Origin: Bacteroides rodentium JCM 16496
Lineage (GTDB): Bacteria; Bacteroidota; Bacteroidia; Bacteroidales; Bacteroidaceae
Reading direction: 5' to 3'
DNA: 64,000 nt
Assembly (NCBI RefSeq): GCF_000614125.1
Contig: NZ_BAKJ01000022.1
Span: forward strand, 1-64,000
In this document: positions 18,366-26,098 of the stretch, in pieces
Numbering within the stretch: the first letter of the stretch is position 1
Layout: every line of letters begins with the position of its first letter
Program-made: the position numbers and the translations under genes
The notes under the pieces: model-generated
What the model was told of the DNA's origin: nothing
The model's database searches: none
What the model saw: the letters and a program-made list of their open reading frames with translations, nothing else

Positions 18366-18465
18366 AAAAAAGAAAATCCGAACAACTTACTCTTTTATTT
18401 GTTTCTTTCTATGGTGGATATAAAATAAATAAGAGAAAACTCAATAAAAAAAGAAAGGACAAAAA

Positions 18466-19068
18466 ATGAAGAGAACATTTGCAGAAGCCATGGCGCATCG
18501 CCGTAGTTATTACTCTATCGGCAGCGATTCGCCGGTACTGGATGAAGAAATAGTACACGTTATTCGTGAAGCCGTAAAGAATGTACCGTCAGCTTTCAAT
18601 TCACAGTCTACAAGAATTGTATTGTTGCTGGGCGACGAACATAAGAAATTGTGGAACATCGTGAAGGAAACCCTGAAAGCGCGCATCTCTGCCGAGGCTT
18701 TTGCCAAGACGGAAGCCAAGATTGACGGCTGTTTTGCCAGCGGACACGGTACTGTGCTCTATTTTGAGGACACTTCTGTAGTCAAGAAGCTGCAGGAAGC
18801 ATTCCCTTCCTATAAGGATAATTTCCCCACTTGGTCACAGCATACTTCCGCAATGCACCAGTTTGCCATCTGGACTATGCTGGAAGATATGGGGTTGGGT
18901 GCTTCTCTGCAACACTATAACCCCTTGATTGACGACGAGGTACGCCGCACCTGGAACCTGCCCGACGACTGGATGATGATTGCACAGATGCCCTTCGGTA
19001 CACCCACCGGTGAGCCGGGAGAAAAGGAATTCGAAGATTTAAGCAAGCGTATCAAAATTTTTCTCTGA
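18466..19068 (+). CDS. Nitroreductase-family protein
   Basis: FMN-dependent nitroreductase fold, 200 residues. Seen: the N-terminal RRSYYSIG motif (Arg residues contacting FMN phosphate), NVPSAFNSQSTRIVLL, QFAIWTMLEDMGLGASLQHY and a C-terminal MPFGTPTGEPGEKEF. Proteins of this subgroup reduce nitro compounds or quinones with NAD(P)H. The true substrate is unknown. It is divergent from rnhA and followed by aroK, which has its own -7 box. Confidence 0.88.
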   Translation: MKRTFAEAMAHRRSYYSIGSDSPVLDEEIVHVIREAVKNVPSAFNSQSTRIVLLLGDEHKKLWNIVKETLKARISAEAFAKTEAKIDGCFASGHGTVLYFEDTSVVKKLQEAFPSYKDNFPTWSQHTSAMHQFAIWTMLEDMGLGASLQHYNPLIDDEVRRTWNLPDDWMMIAQMPFGTPTGEPGEKEFEDLSKRIKIFL

Positions 19069-19096
19069 TACAGAGGCGTTTTCAGCTTGGAATTGC

Positions 19097-19104
19097 TACC
19101 TTTG
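19097..19104 (+). promoter_or_regulatory. -7 box of aroK
   Basis: TACCTTTG, 26 nt before the aroK ATG. No good TTTG stands at the ideal distance. Confidence 0.45.
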
Positions 19105-19130
19105 CAGGAAACCTGTAACTCGTAGCAGAT

Positions 19131-19658
19131 ATGATACGTATTTTCTTGACCGGCTACATGGGAGCCGGTAAAACTACTTTAGGAAAGGCTTTTGCCCGCG
19201 AAATGAATGTGCCGTTCATTGATTTGGACTGGTACATCGAAGAACGTTTTCACAAATCAATCCGTGAATTGTTCACCGAGCGGGGAGAAGCCTCTTTTCG
19301 TGAATTGGAGCGAAACATGCTGCATGAAGTAGGGGAATTTGAGGATGTCGTGGTCTCTACCGGTGGCGGTACTCCTTGTTTTTTTGACAATATGGAGTAT
19401 ATGAACGGTTGCGGGCAGACGGTGTTCCTGGATGTACACCCCGATATTCTGTTCCGCCGGCTCCGGGTGGCGAAGCAGCAACGCCCCATCCTGCAAGGCA
19501 AGACGGACGAAGATTTGCGCACCTTTATTGTGGAGGCGCTGGATAAGCGTGAGCCTTTTTACTCGCAGGCCCGTTATCGCTTTGATGCCGGTTATCTGGA
19601 AAGCCGCAGCCAGATTAGCGAATCCGTGCAACGGTTACGCCAACTTTTAGGACTTTAA
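19131..19658 (+). CDS. aroK: Shikimate kinase
   Basis: The 175-residue protein has the P-loop GYMGAGKTT (8-16), DLDWYIEERFHKSIRELF for shikimate binding, FRELERNML, VSTGGGTPC (the Gly-rich loop) and a lid region around RPILQGKTDEDL. It phosphorylates shikimate at O3 with ATP in aromatic amino acid synthesis. Length is normal for AroK. It follows the nitroreductase gene but with its own -7 box. Confidence 0.93.
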   Translation: MIRIFLTGYMGAGKTTLGKAFAREMNVPFIDLDWYIEERFHKSIRELFTERGEASFRELERNMLHEVGEFEDVVVSTGGGTPCFFDNMEYMNGCGQTVFLDVHPDILFRRLRVAKQQRPILQGKTDEDLRTFIVEALDKREPFYSQARYRFDAGYLESRSQISESVQRLRQLLGL

Positions 19659-19714
19659 TCCCTTGTAAATGTGTATTTTTCAGTCCGAGGAGCTGGATAT
19701 ATTAGATTTATGTG

Positions 19715-19722
19715 TATTTTTG
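19715..19722 (+). promoter_or_regulatory. -7 box of speA
   Basis: TATTTTTG, about 72 nt before the speA ATG. A small palindrome CACTATAGTG (19742-19751) lies in the leader. Confidence 0.4.
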
Positions 19723-19793
19723 TCACCCCCTTTATAAGACACACTATAGTGGGAAAATAGTAAATTGTAAATAGTCTAATAGTAAATGTACTG

Positions 19794-21686
19794 ATGAGAA
19801 AATGGCGTATTGAAGATTCAGAAGAGCTGTACAACGTAACTGGTTGGGGCACTTCGTACTTTGGTATCAATGACAAAGGTCATGTTGTGGTGACACCGCG
19901 TAAGGATGGAGTTGCCGTCGATTTAAAAGAGTTGGTGGACGAGTTGCAGTTGCGCGATGTAGCGGCTCCGGTATTGGTGCGTTTTCCCGATATTCTGGAC
20001 AACCGTATCGAGAAGGTGTCCTGCTGCTTCAGACAAGCCGCCGACGAGTACGGGTATAAAGGAGAGAACTTTATTATCTATCCCATTAAAGTGAATCAGA
20101 TGCGTCCCGTGGTAGAAGAGATGATTAACCATGGGAAGAAGTTCAATCTGGGGCTGGAAGCGGGTTCAAAGCCGGAATTGCATGCTGTGATAGGGGTCAA
20201 TACAGACCCGGGTTCCCTCGTGGTTTGTAACGGATATAAGGACGAGAGCTTCATTGAACTGGCACTGTTGGCACAGAAAATGGGCAAACGCATTTTTCTT
20301 GTTGTAGAGAAACTTAATGAGCTGAATCTTATTGCCAAGATGGCGAAGCAATTGAAGGTGAAACCTAATATCGGTATTCGCATCAAATTGGCTTCCAGCG
20401 GAAGTGGCAAATGGGAAGAAAGCGGAGGAGATGCCAGCAAGTTCGGCCTGACATCCAGTGAACTGCTCGAAGCGCTGGACTTCTTGGAGAAAAAAGATAT
20501 GAAGGACTGTCTGAAGCTGATACATTTCCATATCGGCAGTCAGATAACCAAGATACGCCGCATCAAGAATGCTTTGCGTGAAGCTTCGCAATTCTTTGTG
20601 CAGCTGAACAAGATGGGCTTCAACATCGAATTCGTGGATACCGGTGGCGGTATGGGAGTTGATTATGACGGTACACGCTCTTCAAGCAGCGAAAGCTCCG
20701 TCAACTATTCCATCCAGGAATATGTCAACGATGTGGTGTCGACTTTCGTCGACGTTGCCGACAAACACGGGTTCCCTCATCCCAATATCATTACCGAAAC
20801 GGGACGCAGCTTGACTGCCCATCACTCCGTGCTTATCTTTGAAGTACTGGAAACAGCTTCTCTGCCCGAAATGGACGACGACTGGGAACCGGGAGAGGAT
20901 GCCCACGAACTGGTGAAGGAACTGTATGACATCTGGGACAACCTGAGCCAGCGCAGTATGCTGGAGCCCTGGCACGATGCGCAGCAGATACGCGAAGAGG
21001 CACTCGATCTTTTCAGCCATGGCATCGTCGACTTGAATACGCGCGCACAGATAGAGAAACTCTATTGGAGTATATGCCGCGAAATCAACTCCATTGCCAG
21101 CGGCATGAAGCACTGTCCCGAGGAATTCCGCAAGTTGAGCAAGCTACTTGCCGACAAGTATTTCTGTAACTTCTCGCTATTCCAGTCATTGCCCGATTCC
21201 TGGGCTATCGACCAGATGTTCCCCATCATGCCCATACAGAGGCTGGATGAAAGACCCGACCGCGAGGCTACTTTGCAGGACATGACTTGCGACTCGGATG
21301 GCAAGATTGCCAATTTCGTCAGTTCGCGTGCCGATACGACTACCCTGCCGTTGCACTCGTTGCGCGACAAGGAGCACTATTATCTGGCGGTTTTTCTGGT
21401 CGGAGCTTATCAAGAGATTCTGGGAGATATGCACAATCTGTTCGGTGATACGAATGCCGTGCATGTATCTGTCAATTCCAAAGGCTACACCATCGACCAA
21501 CTGATTGACGGCGAGACGGTGGCTGAGGTGTTGGACTACGTGCAATATAATCCTAAGAAACTGGTACGTACGCTGGAAACTTGGGTGACGCAATCCGTCA
21601 AGGAAGGGCGCATCTCTGTGGAAGAAGGAAAGGAATTCTTGTCTAATTACCGTTCCGGACTGTACGGATATACTTATTTGGAATAA
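19794..21686 (+). CDS. speA: Biosynthetic arginine decarboxylase
   Basis: The 630-residue PLP enzyme of fold type III (alanine-racemase-like barrel) converts arginine to agmatine for polyamine synthesis. Seen: IYPIKVNQMRPVVEE with the PLP lysine near residue 99, GLEAGSKPEL, the HIGSQI motif, the Gly-rich DTGGGMGVDYDG, then TETGRSLTAHHSV. The C-terminus ends GLYGYTYLE. Length agrees with SpeA (about 630-660). One base separates its stop from argB, so the two are cotranscribed. Confidence 0.95.
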   Translation: MRKWRIEDSEELYNVTGWGTSYFGINDKGHVVVTPRKDGVAVDLKELVDELQLRDVAAPVLVRFPDILDNRIEKVSCCFRQAADEYGYKGENFIIYPIKVNQMRPVVEEMINHGKKFNLGLEAGSKPELHAVIGVNTDPGSLVVCNGYKDESFIELALLAQKMGKRIFLVVEKLNELNLIAKMAKQLKVKPNIGIRIKLASSGSGKWEESGGDASKFGLTSSELLEALDFLEKKDMKDCLKLIHFHIGSQITKIRRIKNALREASQFFVQLNKMGFNIEFVDTGGGMGVDYDGTRSSSSESSVNYSIQEYVNDVVSTFVDVADKHGFPHPNIITETGRSLTAHHSVLIFEVLETASLPEMDDDWEPGEDAHELVKELYDIWDNLSQRSMLEPWHDAQQIREEALDLFSHGIVDLNTRAQIEKLYWSICREINSIASGMKHCPEEFRKLSKLLADKYFCNFSLFQSLPDSWAIDQMFPIMPIQRLDERPDREATLQDMTCDSDGKIANFVSSRADTTTLPLHSLRDKEHYYLAVFLVGAYQEILGDMHNLFGDTNAVHVSVNSKGYTIDQLIDGETVAEVLDYVQYNPKKLVRTLETWVTQSVKEGRISVEEGKEFLSNYRSGLYGYTYLE

Positions 21687-21687
21687 A

Positions 21688-22458
21688 ATGGAGAAACTGA
21701 CTGTAATAAAGGTGGGTGGCAAGATTGTAGAAGAGGAAGCCACCCTCTATAAGTTATTGGATGACTTTGCAGCCATCGAAGGCTACAAGGTCTTGGTACA
21801 CGGAGGCGGACGCTCGGCCACGAAGCTCGCCGCCCAACTGGGTATTGAAAGTAAAATGGTGAATGGCCGCCGTATCACTGATGCCGAAACGCTGAAGGTG
21901 GTGACAATGGTATATGGCGGACTGGTGAATAAGAATATTGTTGCGGGCCTGCAGGCGCGCGGTGTCAATGCACTGGGCTTGACGGGAGCCGATATGGATG
22001 TAATCCGTTCGGTAAAGCGTCCCGTGAAAGAGGTGGATTATGGGTTTGTGGGCGATGTGAAGCAGGTGAATGCTGCTTTCCTTGCCGACCTTATACATAA
22101 AGGGGTAGTTCCCGTAATGGCTCCGCTGACGCACGATGGCGAAGGACACATGCTGAATACGAATGCCGACACCATTGCCGGAGAGACGGCAAAGGCTTTG
22201 GCGGGTTTGTTCGACGTAACCTTGGTGTTCTGCTTTGAAAAGAAAGGTGTGCTGCGCGACGAGAACGACGATGACAGCGTGATTTCGCAGATAACGCCGG
22301 AAGAATTCAAGCAATACGTGGCAGATGGAGTGATTCAAGGTGGCATGATTCCGAAGTTGGAGAACTCTTTCGAAGCGTTGAATGCCGGTGTGTCCGAAGT
22401 AGTGATTACCTTGGCTTCGGCGATAGGAGAAGAAGGAGGTACACATATCAAGTTATGA
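21688..22458 (+). CDS. argB: Acetylglutamate kinase
   Basis: The 256-residue amino acid kinase fold protein has VIKVGGKIVEEE at the N-terminus, VHGGGRSATKLAAQLGI, TDAETLKVV, LTGADMDVI and NTNADTIAGETAKAL. It phosphorylates N-acetylglutamate (or N-succinylglutamate, as reported for Bacteroides arginine synthesis) in the second step of arginine synthesis. It is translationally close to speA, linking arginine synthesis and use in one transcript. Confidence 0.93.
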   Translation: MEKLTVIKVGGKIVEEEATLYKLLDDFAAIEGYKVLVHGGGRSATKLAAQLGIESKMVNGRRITDAETLKVVTMVYGGLVNKNIVAGLQARGVNALGLTGADMDVIRSVKRPVKEVDYGFVGDVKQVNAAFLADLIHKGVVPVMAPLTHDGEGHMLNTNADTIAGETAKALAGLFDVTLVFCFEKKGVLRDENDDDSVISQITPEEFKQYVADGVIQGGMIPKLENSFEALNAGVSEVVITLASAIGEEGGTHIKL

Positions 22459-22465
22459 TGATGTC

Positions 22466-22558
22466 TCATCACAAATTACACCGATTGGTACAGATGAATG
22501 TTGCAGATTATCAATGGTATAGAATAATTCTGTGTGAATCTGTGTAATCTGTGGTGAA
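22466..22558. repeat. Dispersed CCACAGATT hairpin element, copy 2
   Basis: The left arm TCATCACAAATTACACCGATT is imperfectly complementary to the right arm AATCTGTGTAATCTGTGGTGA. It starts 8 nt after the argB stop. The left arm has diverged more than in the other two copies. Confidence 0.8.
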
Positions 22559-22613
22559 AAAAAATGCCTTTACCCTGTAACTTTCTGAATACTTAACCGT
22601 CAATTTATTAGAG

Positions 22614-23122
22614 ATGCAAGAACTCAGCTTTCGTAATGACATTCTCCCGCTGAAGGATAAGCTCTTTCGGCTAGCCTGAGAATTACGTTCGATAGGGCAG
22701 AGGCAGAGGATGTTGTGCAGGAAACGCTGATAAGGGTTTGGAACAAGCGTGACGAGTGGCCGCAGTTCGGTTCTATCGAGGCCTATTGCTTGACAGTGGC
22801 AAGGAATTTGGCAATAGACCGTAGCGAGCGAAAAGACTCCCGCACTGTGGAGCTGACCCCTGAAATGGAGCAGGCCTCCGATGCATCGAGCCCTTACGAA
22901 AAGCTGGTGAACAAGGAACGAATGACGTTGATACACCGGCTGATAAACAAGCTTCCCGAAAAACAGCGGTTGATTATGCTGCTTAGGGATGTGGAAGGTA
23001 AGAGCTATAAAGAAATAGCAGCGGTCCTGAACTTGACCGAGGAGCAGGTAAAAGTGAACCTCTTCAGGGCGCGGCAAAAAGTAAAACAAACGTTTATTGA
23101 TATAGAAGGTTATGGACTCTAA
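22614..23122 (+). CDS. ECF-type RNA polymerase sigma factor (frameshifted)
   Basis: Starts MQELSFRNDILPLKDKLFRL. One C is missing at about 22676 (GCCTGAG, expected GCCCTGAG). Restoring it gives RLALRITFDRAEAEDVVQET, the conserved region 2 of sigma-70 group 4 factors. Region 2.3/2.4 follows (IRVWNKRDEWPQFGSIEAYC), then region 4 (KLPEKQRLIMLLRDVEGKSY, EIAAVLNLTEEQVKVNLFRA). About 170 residues, normal for ECF factors. Its 3' end overlaps the putative anti-sigma gene by 11 nt, the usual arrangement. Confidence 0.87.
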
Positions 23123-23594
23123 ATATATAGAACAACTCTTGGAACGCTACTGGCAGTGCGAAACTTCTTTGGAAGAGGAAGCCTGCTTGCGTGCTTTCTT
23201 TAGCGGAAACGATGTTCCCGGGCACTTGCTTCGCTACAAGGATTTGTTTGTATATCAGCAGCTTCAGCAGGAAGTGCATCTGGGAGAGGATTTTGATGCC
23301 CGGGTGCTTGCCGAAGTGGAAGTTCCGGTAGTCAAGGCAAAGCGCCTGACATTGACCGCACGCTTCATGCCGCTGTTCAAAGCCGCCGCAGTAGTGGCAG
23401 TGGTCCTTTCGATGGGGAATATGATGCAACATTCATTTTTCTCGGATGTGGAGGAGGTGGCAGCAGCTGATACTATCGGTAAACAGATTTCCGCACCGTC
23501 GGTAGCTCTCTCGGGAGATGTGGCCGTGTCTCATGAGAAGCAGGTGATGGACAGCCTGCGCCGGGTAGACAAGGAGTTGGAAATCAAGGAATAG
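23112..23594 (+). CDS. Putative anti-sigma factor, single-pass membrane protein
   Basis: The 160-residue protein overlaps the sigma gene. The N-terminal ~95 residues are cytoplasmic and acidic (EQLLERYWQCETSLEEEACL), as in short Bacteroidota proteins paired with ECF sigma factors. One hydrophobic segment (FMPLFKAAAVVAVVLSMGNM, ~103-122) follows, and then a short Ala/Val-rich periplasmic tail. It lacks a FecR-type long periplasmic domain. Regulation of the adjacent sigma factor is inferred from position and topology, not from a recognised zinc-binding motif. Confidence 0.65.
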   Translation: MDSKYIEQLLERYWQCETSLEEEACLRAFFSGNDVPGHLLRYKDLFVYQQLQQEVHLGEDFDARVLAEVEVPVVKAKRLTLTARFMPLFKAAAVVAVVLSMGNMMQHSFFSDVEEVAAADTIGKQISAPSVALSGDVAVSHEKQVMDSLRRVDKELEIKE

Positions 23595-23724
23595 ATATTT
23601 TCATTTGCTTTTAAAATAACATTTTCATTTGCTTTAAACATAATAGTTAGTGTGCTTTATTAAAACAACTTGAGGCTGTGAAGTTTCAATTCTCTCAAAA
23701 TCTTATAAAAACTAACTAAGATAG

Positions 23725-23760
23725 AAGGGACGCCGCGTGATGCAGCGTCCCTTTATTGTT
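23725..23760 (+). terminator. Intrinsic terminator after the sigma/anti-sigma pair
   Basis: AAGGGACGC (23725-23733) pairs perfectly with GCGTCCCTT (23745-23753), followed by TATTGTTTT. Confidence 0.8.
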
Positions 23761-23855
23761 TTGGTAGTGAATTATTGTTTACAGTACATTGGGTTTGGAG
23801 TCTATCGTTTTTTTTTCTCAACTTTGCGCACTTCAAATGTATATATAATAAGACT

Positions 23856-25526
23856 ATGAGAAACATGCTATATATCTGTATAATGTTTTTAGGCATTATA
23901 TGCTTTATAGGTTGCAAGGACCCTAATGGCAATAAAATACTTCTGGCGCAGGCGGACTCCTTGTTGCAGAGCCGTCCGGACAGTGCCTTGAAATTGCTCA
24001 ATTCTGTAGAAAAGGATGTCCGCTTTTCAGAAGCGGAGTGGATGCAGTTCATTTGGAACTGTGCGCAGGCCCGTCACCGTATGGGCATGTCGTTGGTGGA
24101 AGATTCGCTGTTGCCCGGTGCAATAAACTACTATCGTGAGCGGAAAGACTCTTCCCGCATGTTCGACAGCTATTTGCTGGAAGCCGCCTATTACAAATGG
24201 ATGAACCAGGAGGAACGCATGAACGAAGCGATTGAAAACGGCTTGAATTATGCCGAAGCCCGGAAAGACACCTTCTGGCTCCTGCTCTTTTATCGGGGAA
24301 AGGCGGAGATAGCCTATCTGAAGAACGATCACAACCAGGTGATAGGACTGATGGAAAAGATACTGCAATATGCCGATAGGCTGTCTGTCCACGAGCACTG
24401 TTCCGTGCTCTACAATTTAGGGCTCAATATGGCATTGGTCAATCATCCTTCTTCTTCCGATTATTTTGAGCGAAGCGTTGATATGTCGTTGGCGGCTGCT
24501 GATACCGTTGCGGCTTGTCACTATATGAGGAATTATGCCACAGCGCTTGCCAATAACCGCGAATACGTCAAATCCAATGACCTCCTGCGCCGTGTCAAAC
24601 GTCTGATGCCGGCAGTGGGCAGCCATGTGATGCTGCAAATTACCTTTGCCGAAAACTTCCTTAATCTTCATCAGCTTGATTCTGCCCGTTACTACTGGAA
24701 CCAGGCATGGGCCAATGAACAGAATCACGGAGGAGATAAAGCCGAAGGCTTTTCCGTACGCAGTGCATTGGTACAGCTGAAAACCGTTCTGGACTATACT
24801 TCCGGTACACCTTTGGATATTATCAGCTTCGGCAGGTTTGCTGACTCCGTCAGAGTAGAGATGAGGAATAGAAACAGCGTGATAGAGCAACAGTTGGAGA
24901 CCAAAAATAATCTTCAGCGGTTGAACTACGAGCTGATAATCAAGCGGCAAAAGACACGGATGTATTCTGTACTGGTTGCCATTCTGCTTGTCGGGGCGCT
25001 GGTATCTTTGAGTTTTTATATCCGCAACAGAAGGAAACGCCTTGTCGAAGCCGAAGAACGTATTGATGCGCTGACCCGCCTACTGGAAGATGCCCAGAAA
25101 GCATCGGATAACCAAGAGGAGAATAGCGACGCTTTCTTCAAGAAGTTGCTTCTGCAGCAGCTGGGTATCATACGGCTTGTTGCCAATACGCCTACCTCAC
25201 AGAACCAGGCATTGCTGAAACTTATCTCAGGCATTAGCAATAAGGAGATTCCGGTGGAGGGACTGCTTGCCTGGGCGGACCTTTATCCGGTGATCGATAG
25301 ACTATACGACGGATTCTACTCCTGCATGATGGAAAGATTCGGACAACTCTTATCCGATAAGGAAGTGCAGATATGCTGCTTGCTCTGTGCAGGTTTCTCC
25401 ACCAAAGAAATTGGAGTAGTGACCCAACAGACAAGTGCGACCATCTACGTGCGTAAAACTTCCATCCGAAAGAAGATAAATGCAGGCGAAAAGCAGGATA
25501 TTGTGGAGTGCATAAGAGGCATTTAG
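23856..25526 (+). CDS. Membrane-tethered TPR protein with C-terminal LuxR-like HTH
   Basis: About 556 residues. A lipoprotein-like N-terminus (MLYICIMFLGIICFIGCKDP) is followed by a helical TPR-type region (~25-335), one transmembrane segment (MYSVLVAILLVGALVSLSFY, ~370-390), a coiled coil (RKRLVEAEERIDALTRLLED) and a C-terminal helix-turn-helix with KEVQICCLLCAGFSTKEIGV and TSATIYVRKTSIRKKI. The layout implies a sensor outside the inner membrane and DNA binding inside. The ATG at 23856 is preferred because an upstream in-frame ATG (23775) lies before a -7-like box, CAACTTTG. It precedes a lipoprotein/barrel pair whose promoter region holds repeated motifs that it may bind. Confidence 0.75.
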   Translation: MRNMLYICIMFLGIICFIGCKDPNGNKILLAQADSLLQSRPDSALKLLNSVEKDVRFSEAEWMQFIWNCAQARHRMGMSLVEDSLLPGAINYYRERKDSSRMFDSYLLEAAYYKWMNQEERMNEAIENGLNYAEARKDTFWLLLFYRGKAEIAYLKNDHNQVIGLMEKILQYADRLSVHEHCSVLYNLGLNMALVNHPSSSDYFERSVDMSLAAADTVAACHYMRNYATALANNREYVKSNDLLRRVKRLMPAVGSHVMLQITFAENFLNLHQLDSARYYWNQAWANEQNHGGDKAEGFSVRSALVQLKTVLDYTSGTPLDIISFGRFADSVRVEMRNRNSVIEQQLETKNNLQRLNYELIIKRQKTRMYSVLVAILLVGALVSLSFYIRNRRKRLVEAEERIDALTRLLEDAQKASDNQEENSDAFFKKLLLQQLGIIRLVANTPTSQNQALLKLISGISNKEIPVEGLLAWADLYPVIDRLYDGFYSCMMERFGQLLSDKEVQICCLLCAGFSTKEIGVVTQQTSATIYVRKTSIRKKINAGEKQDIVECIRGI

Positions 25527-25541
25527 ACCGGAAGAATCCGA

Positions 25542-25681
25542 ATTAAGACTTTTATAATATATTGTTATTGATAATCAGAATTTTAAGTACCGAGTATTAA
25601 GACTTTTAATAGTGCGATTTAGTAGGAGTTAAGCGACTTTTCGCCTTAACTTTGCATCAAATCAAAAAACAAAAAGTCTTA
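25542..25681 (+). promoter_or_regulatory. Promoter with repeated ATTAAGACTTTTA motifs and an operator-like palindrome
   Basis: ATTAAGACTTTTA occurs exactly twice (25542-25554 and 25596-25608), 54 bp apart. A near-complement, AAAAGTCTTA (25672-25681), abuts the start codon. A palindrome AGTTAAGCGA/TCGCCTTAACT (25627-25636, 25641-25651, one bulge) overlaps the -7 box TAACTTTG (25647-25654). This combination suggests tight regulation of the downstream pair. Confidence 0.6.
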
Positions 25682-26085
25682 TGAAAAGTACATTCAGAAC
25701 AATGACAATCGCAGCGTGTTTCGCACTTGTATCTCTTACTTCATGTTACTTCCCCGGAAGCGACCAGTATAAAATAAAGTCGGCAACCAAGGAATATGTT
25801 AAGTCGCAGTTAGGCGAAGGTGAGAAATTCCGTTACGGATACCTGGAGCGTAAGTGCGGTCGTGACGTAGACGGCAGGTTTTGCAAGTATGCCGAAGTGC
25901 ACTATGAAGTGATAAGTGCGTCGGGTGAAACTTCAGAGAAAATGCTCTTTCTGCTGATGTCGGAACATTGTGATTCCGTATTGGATATCTCGGAGGAGAG
26001 AGACAAGGAGTGGACTAATAAAGAATCCCTCTCGTCAGAAGAAATAAAGGCAATCATCAAATCAGCTTTGAAAGACAGACTCTAA
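25681..26085 (+). CDS. Small lipoprotein of unknown function
   Basis: The 134-residue protein has a signal peptide ending SLTSC (Cys ~22), then YFPGSDQYKIKSATKEYVKS. The mature part is charged and soluble, with two cysteines in RKCGRDVDGRFCKY that could form a disulfide. I do not recognise a family. It is 13 nt upstream of a TonB-type barrel gene and likely cotranscribed with it. Confidence 0.7.
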   Translation: MKSTFRTMTIAACFALVSLTSCYFPGSDQYKIKSATKEYVKSQLGEGEKFRYGYLERKCGRDVDGRFCKYAEVHYEVISASGETSEKMLFLLMSEHCDSVLDISEERDKEWTNKESLSSEEIKAIIKSALKDRL

Positions 26086-26098
26086 AACACCGGCATTT

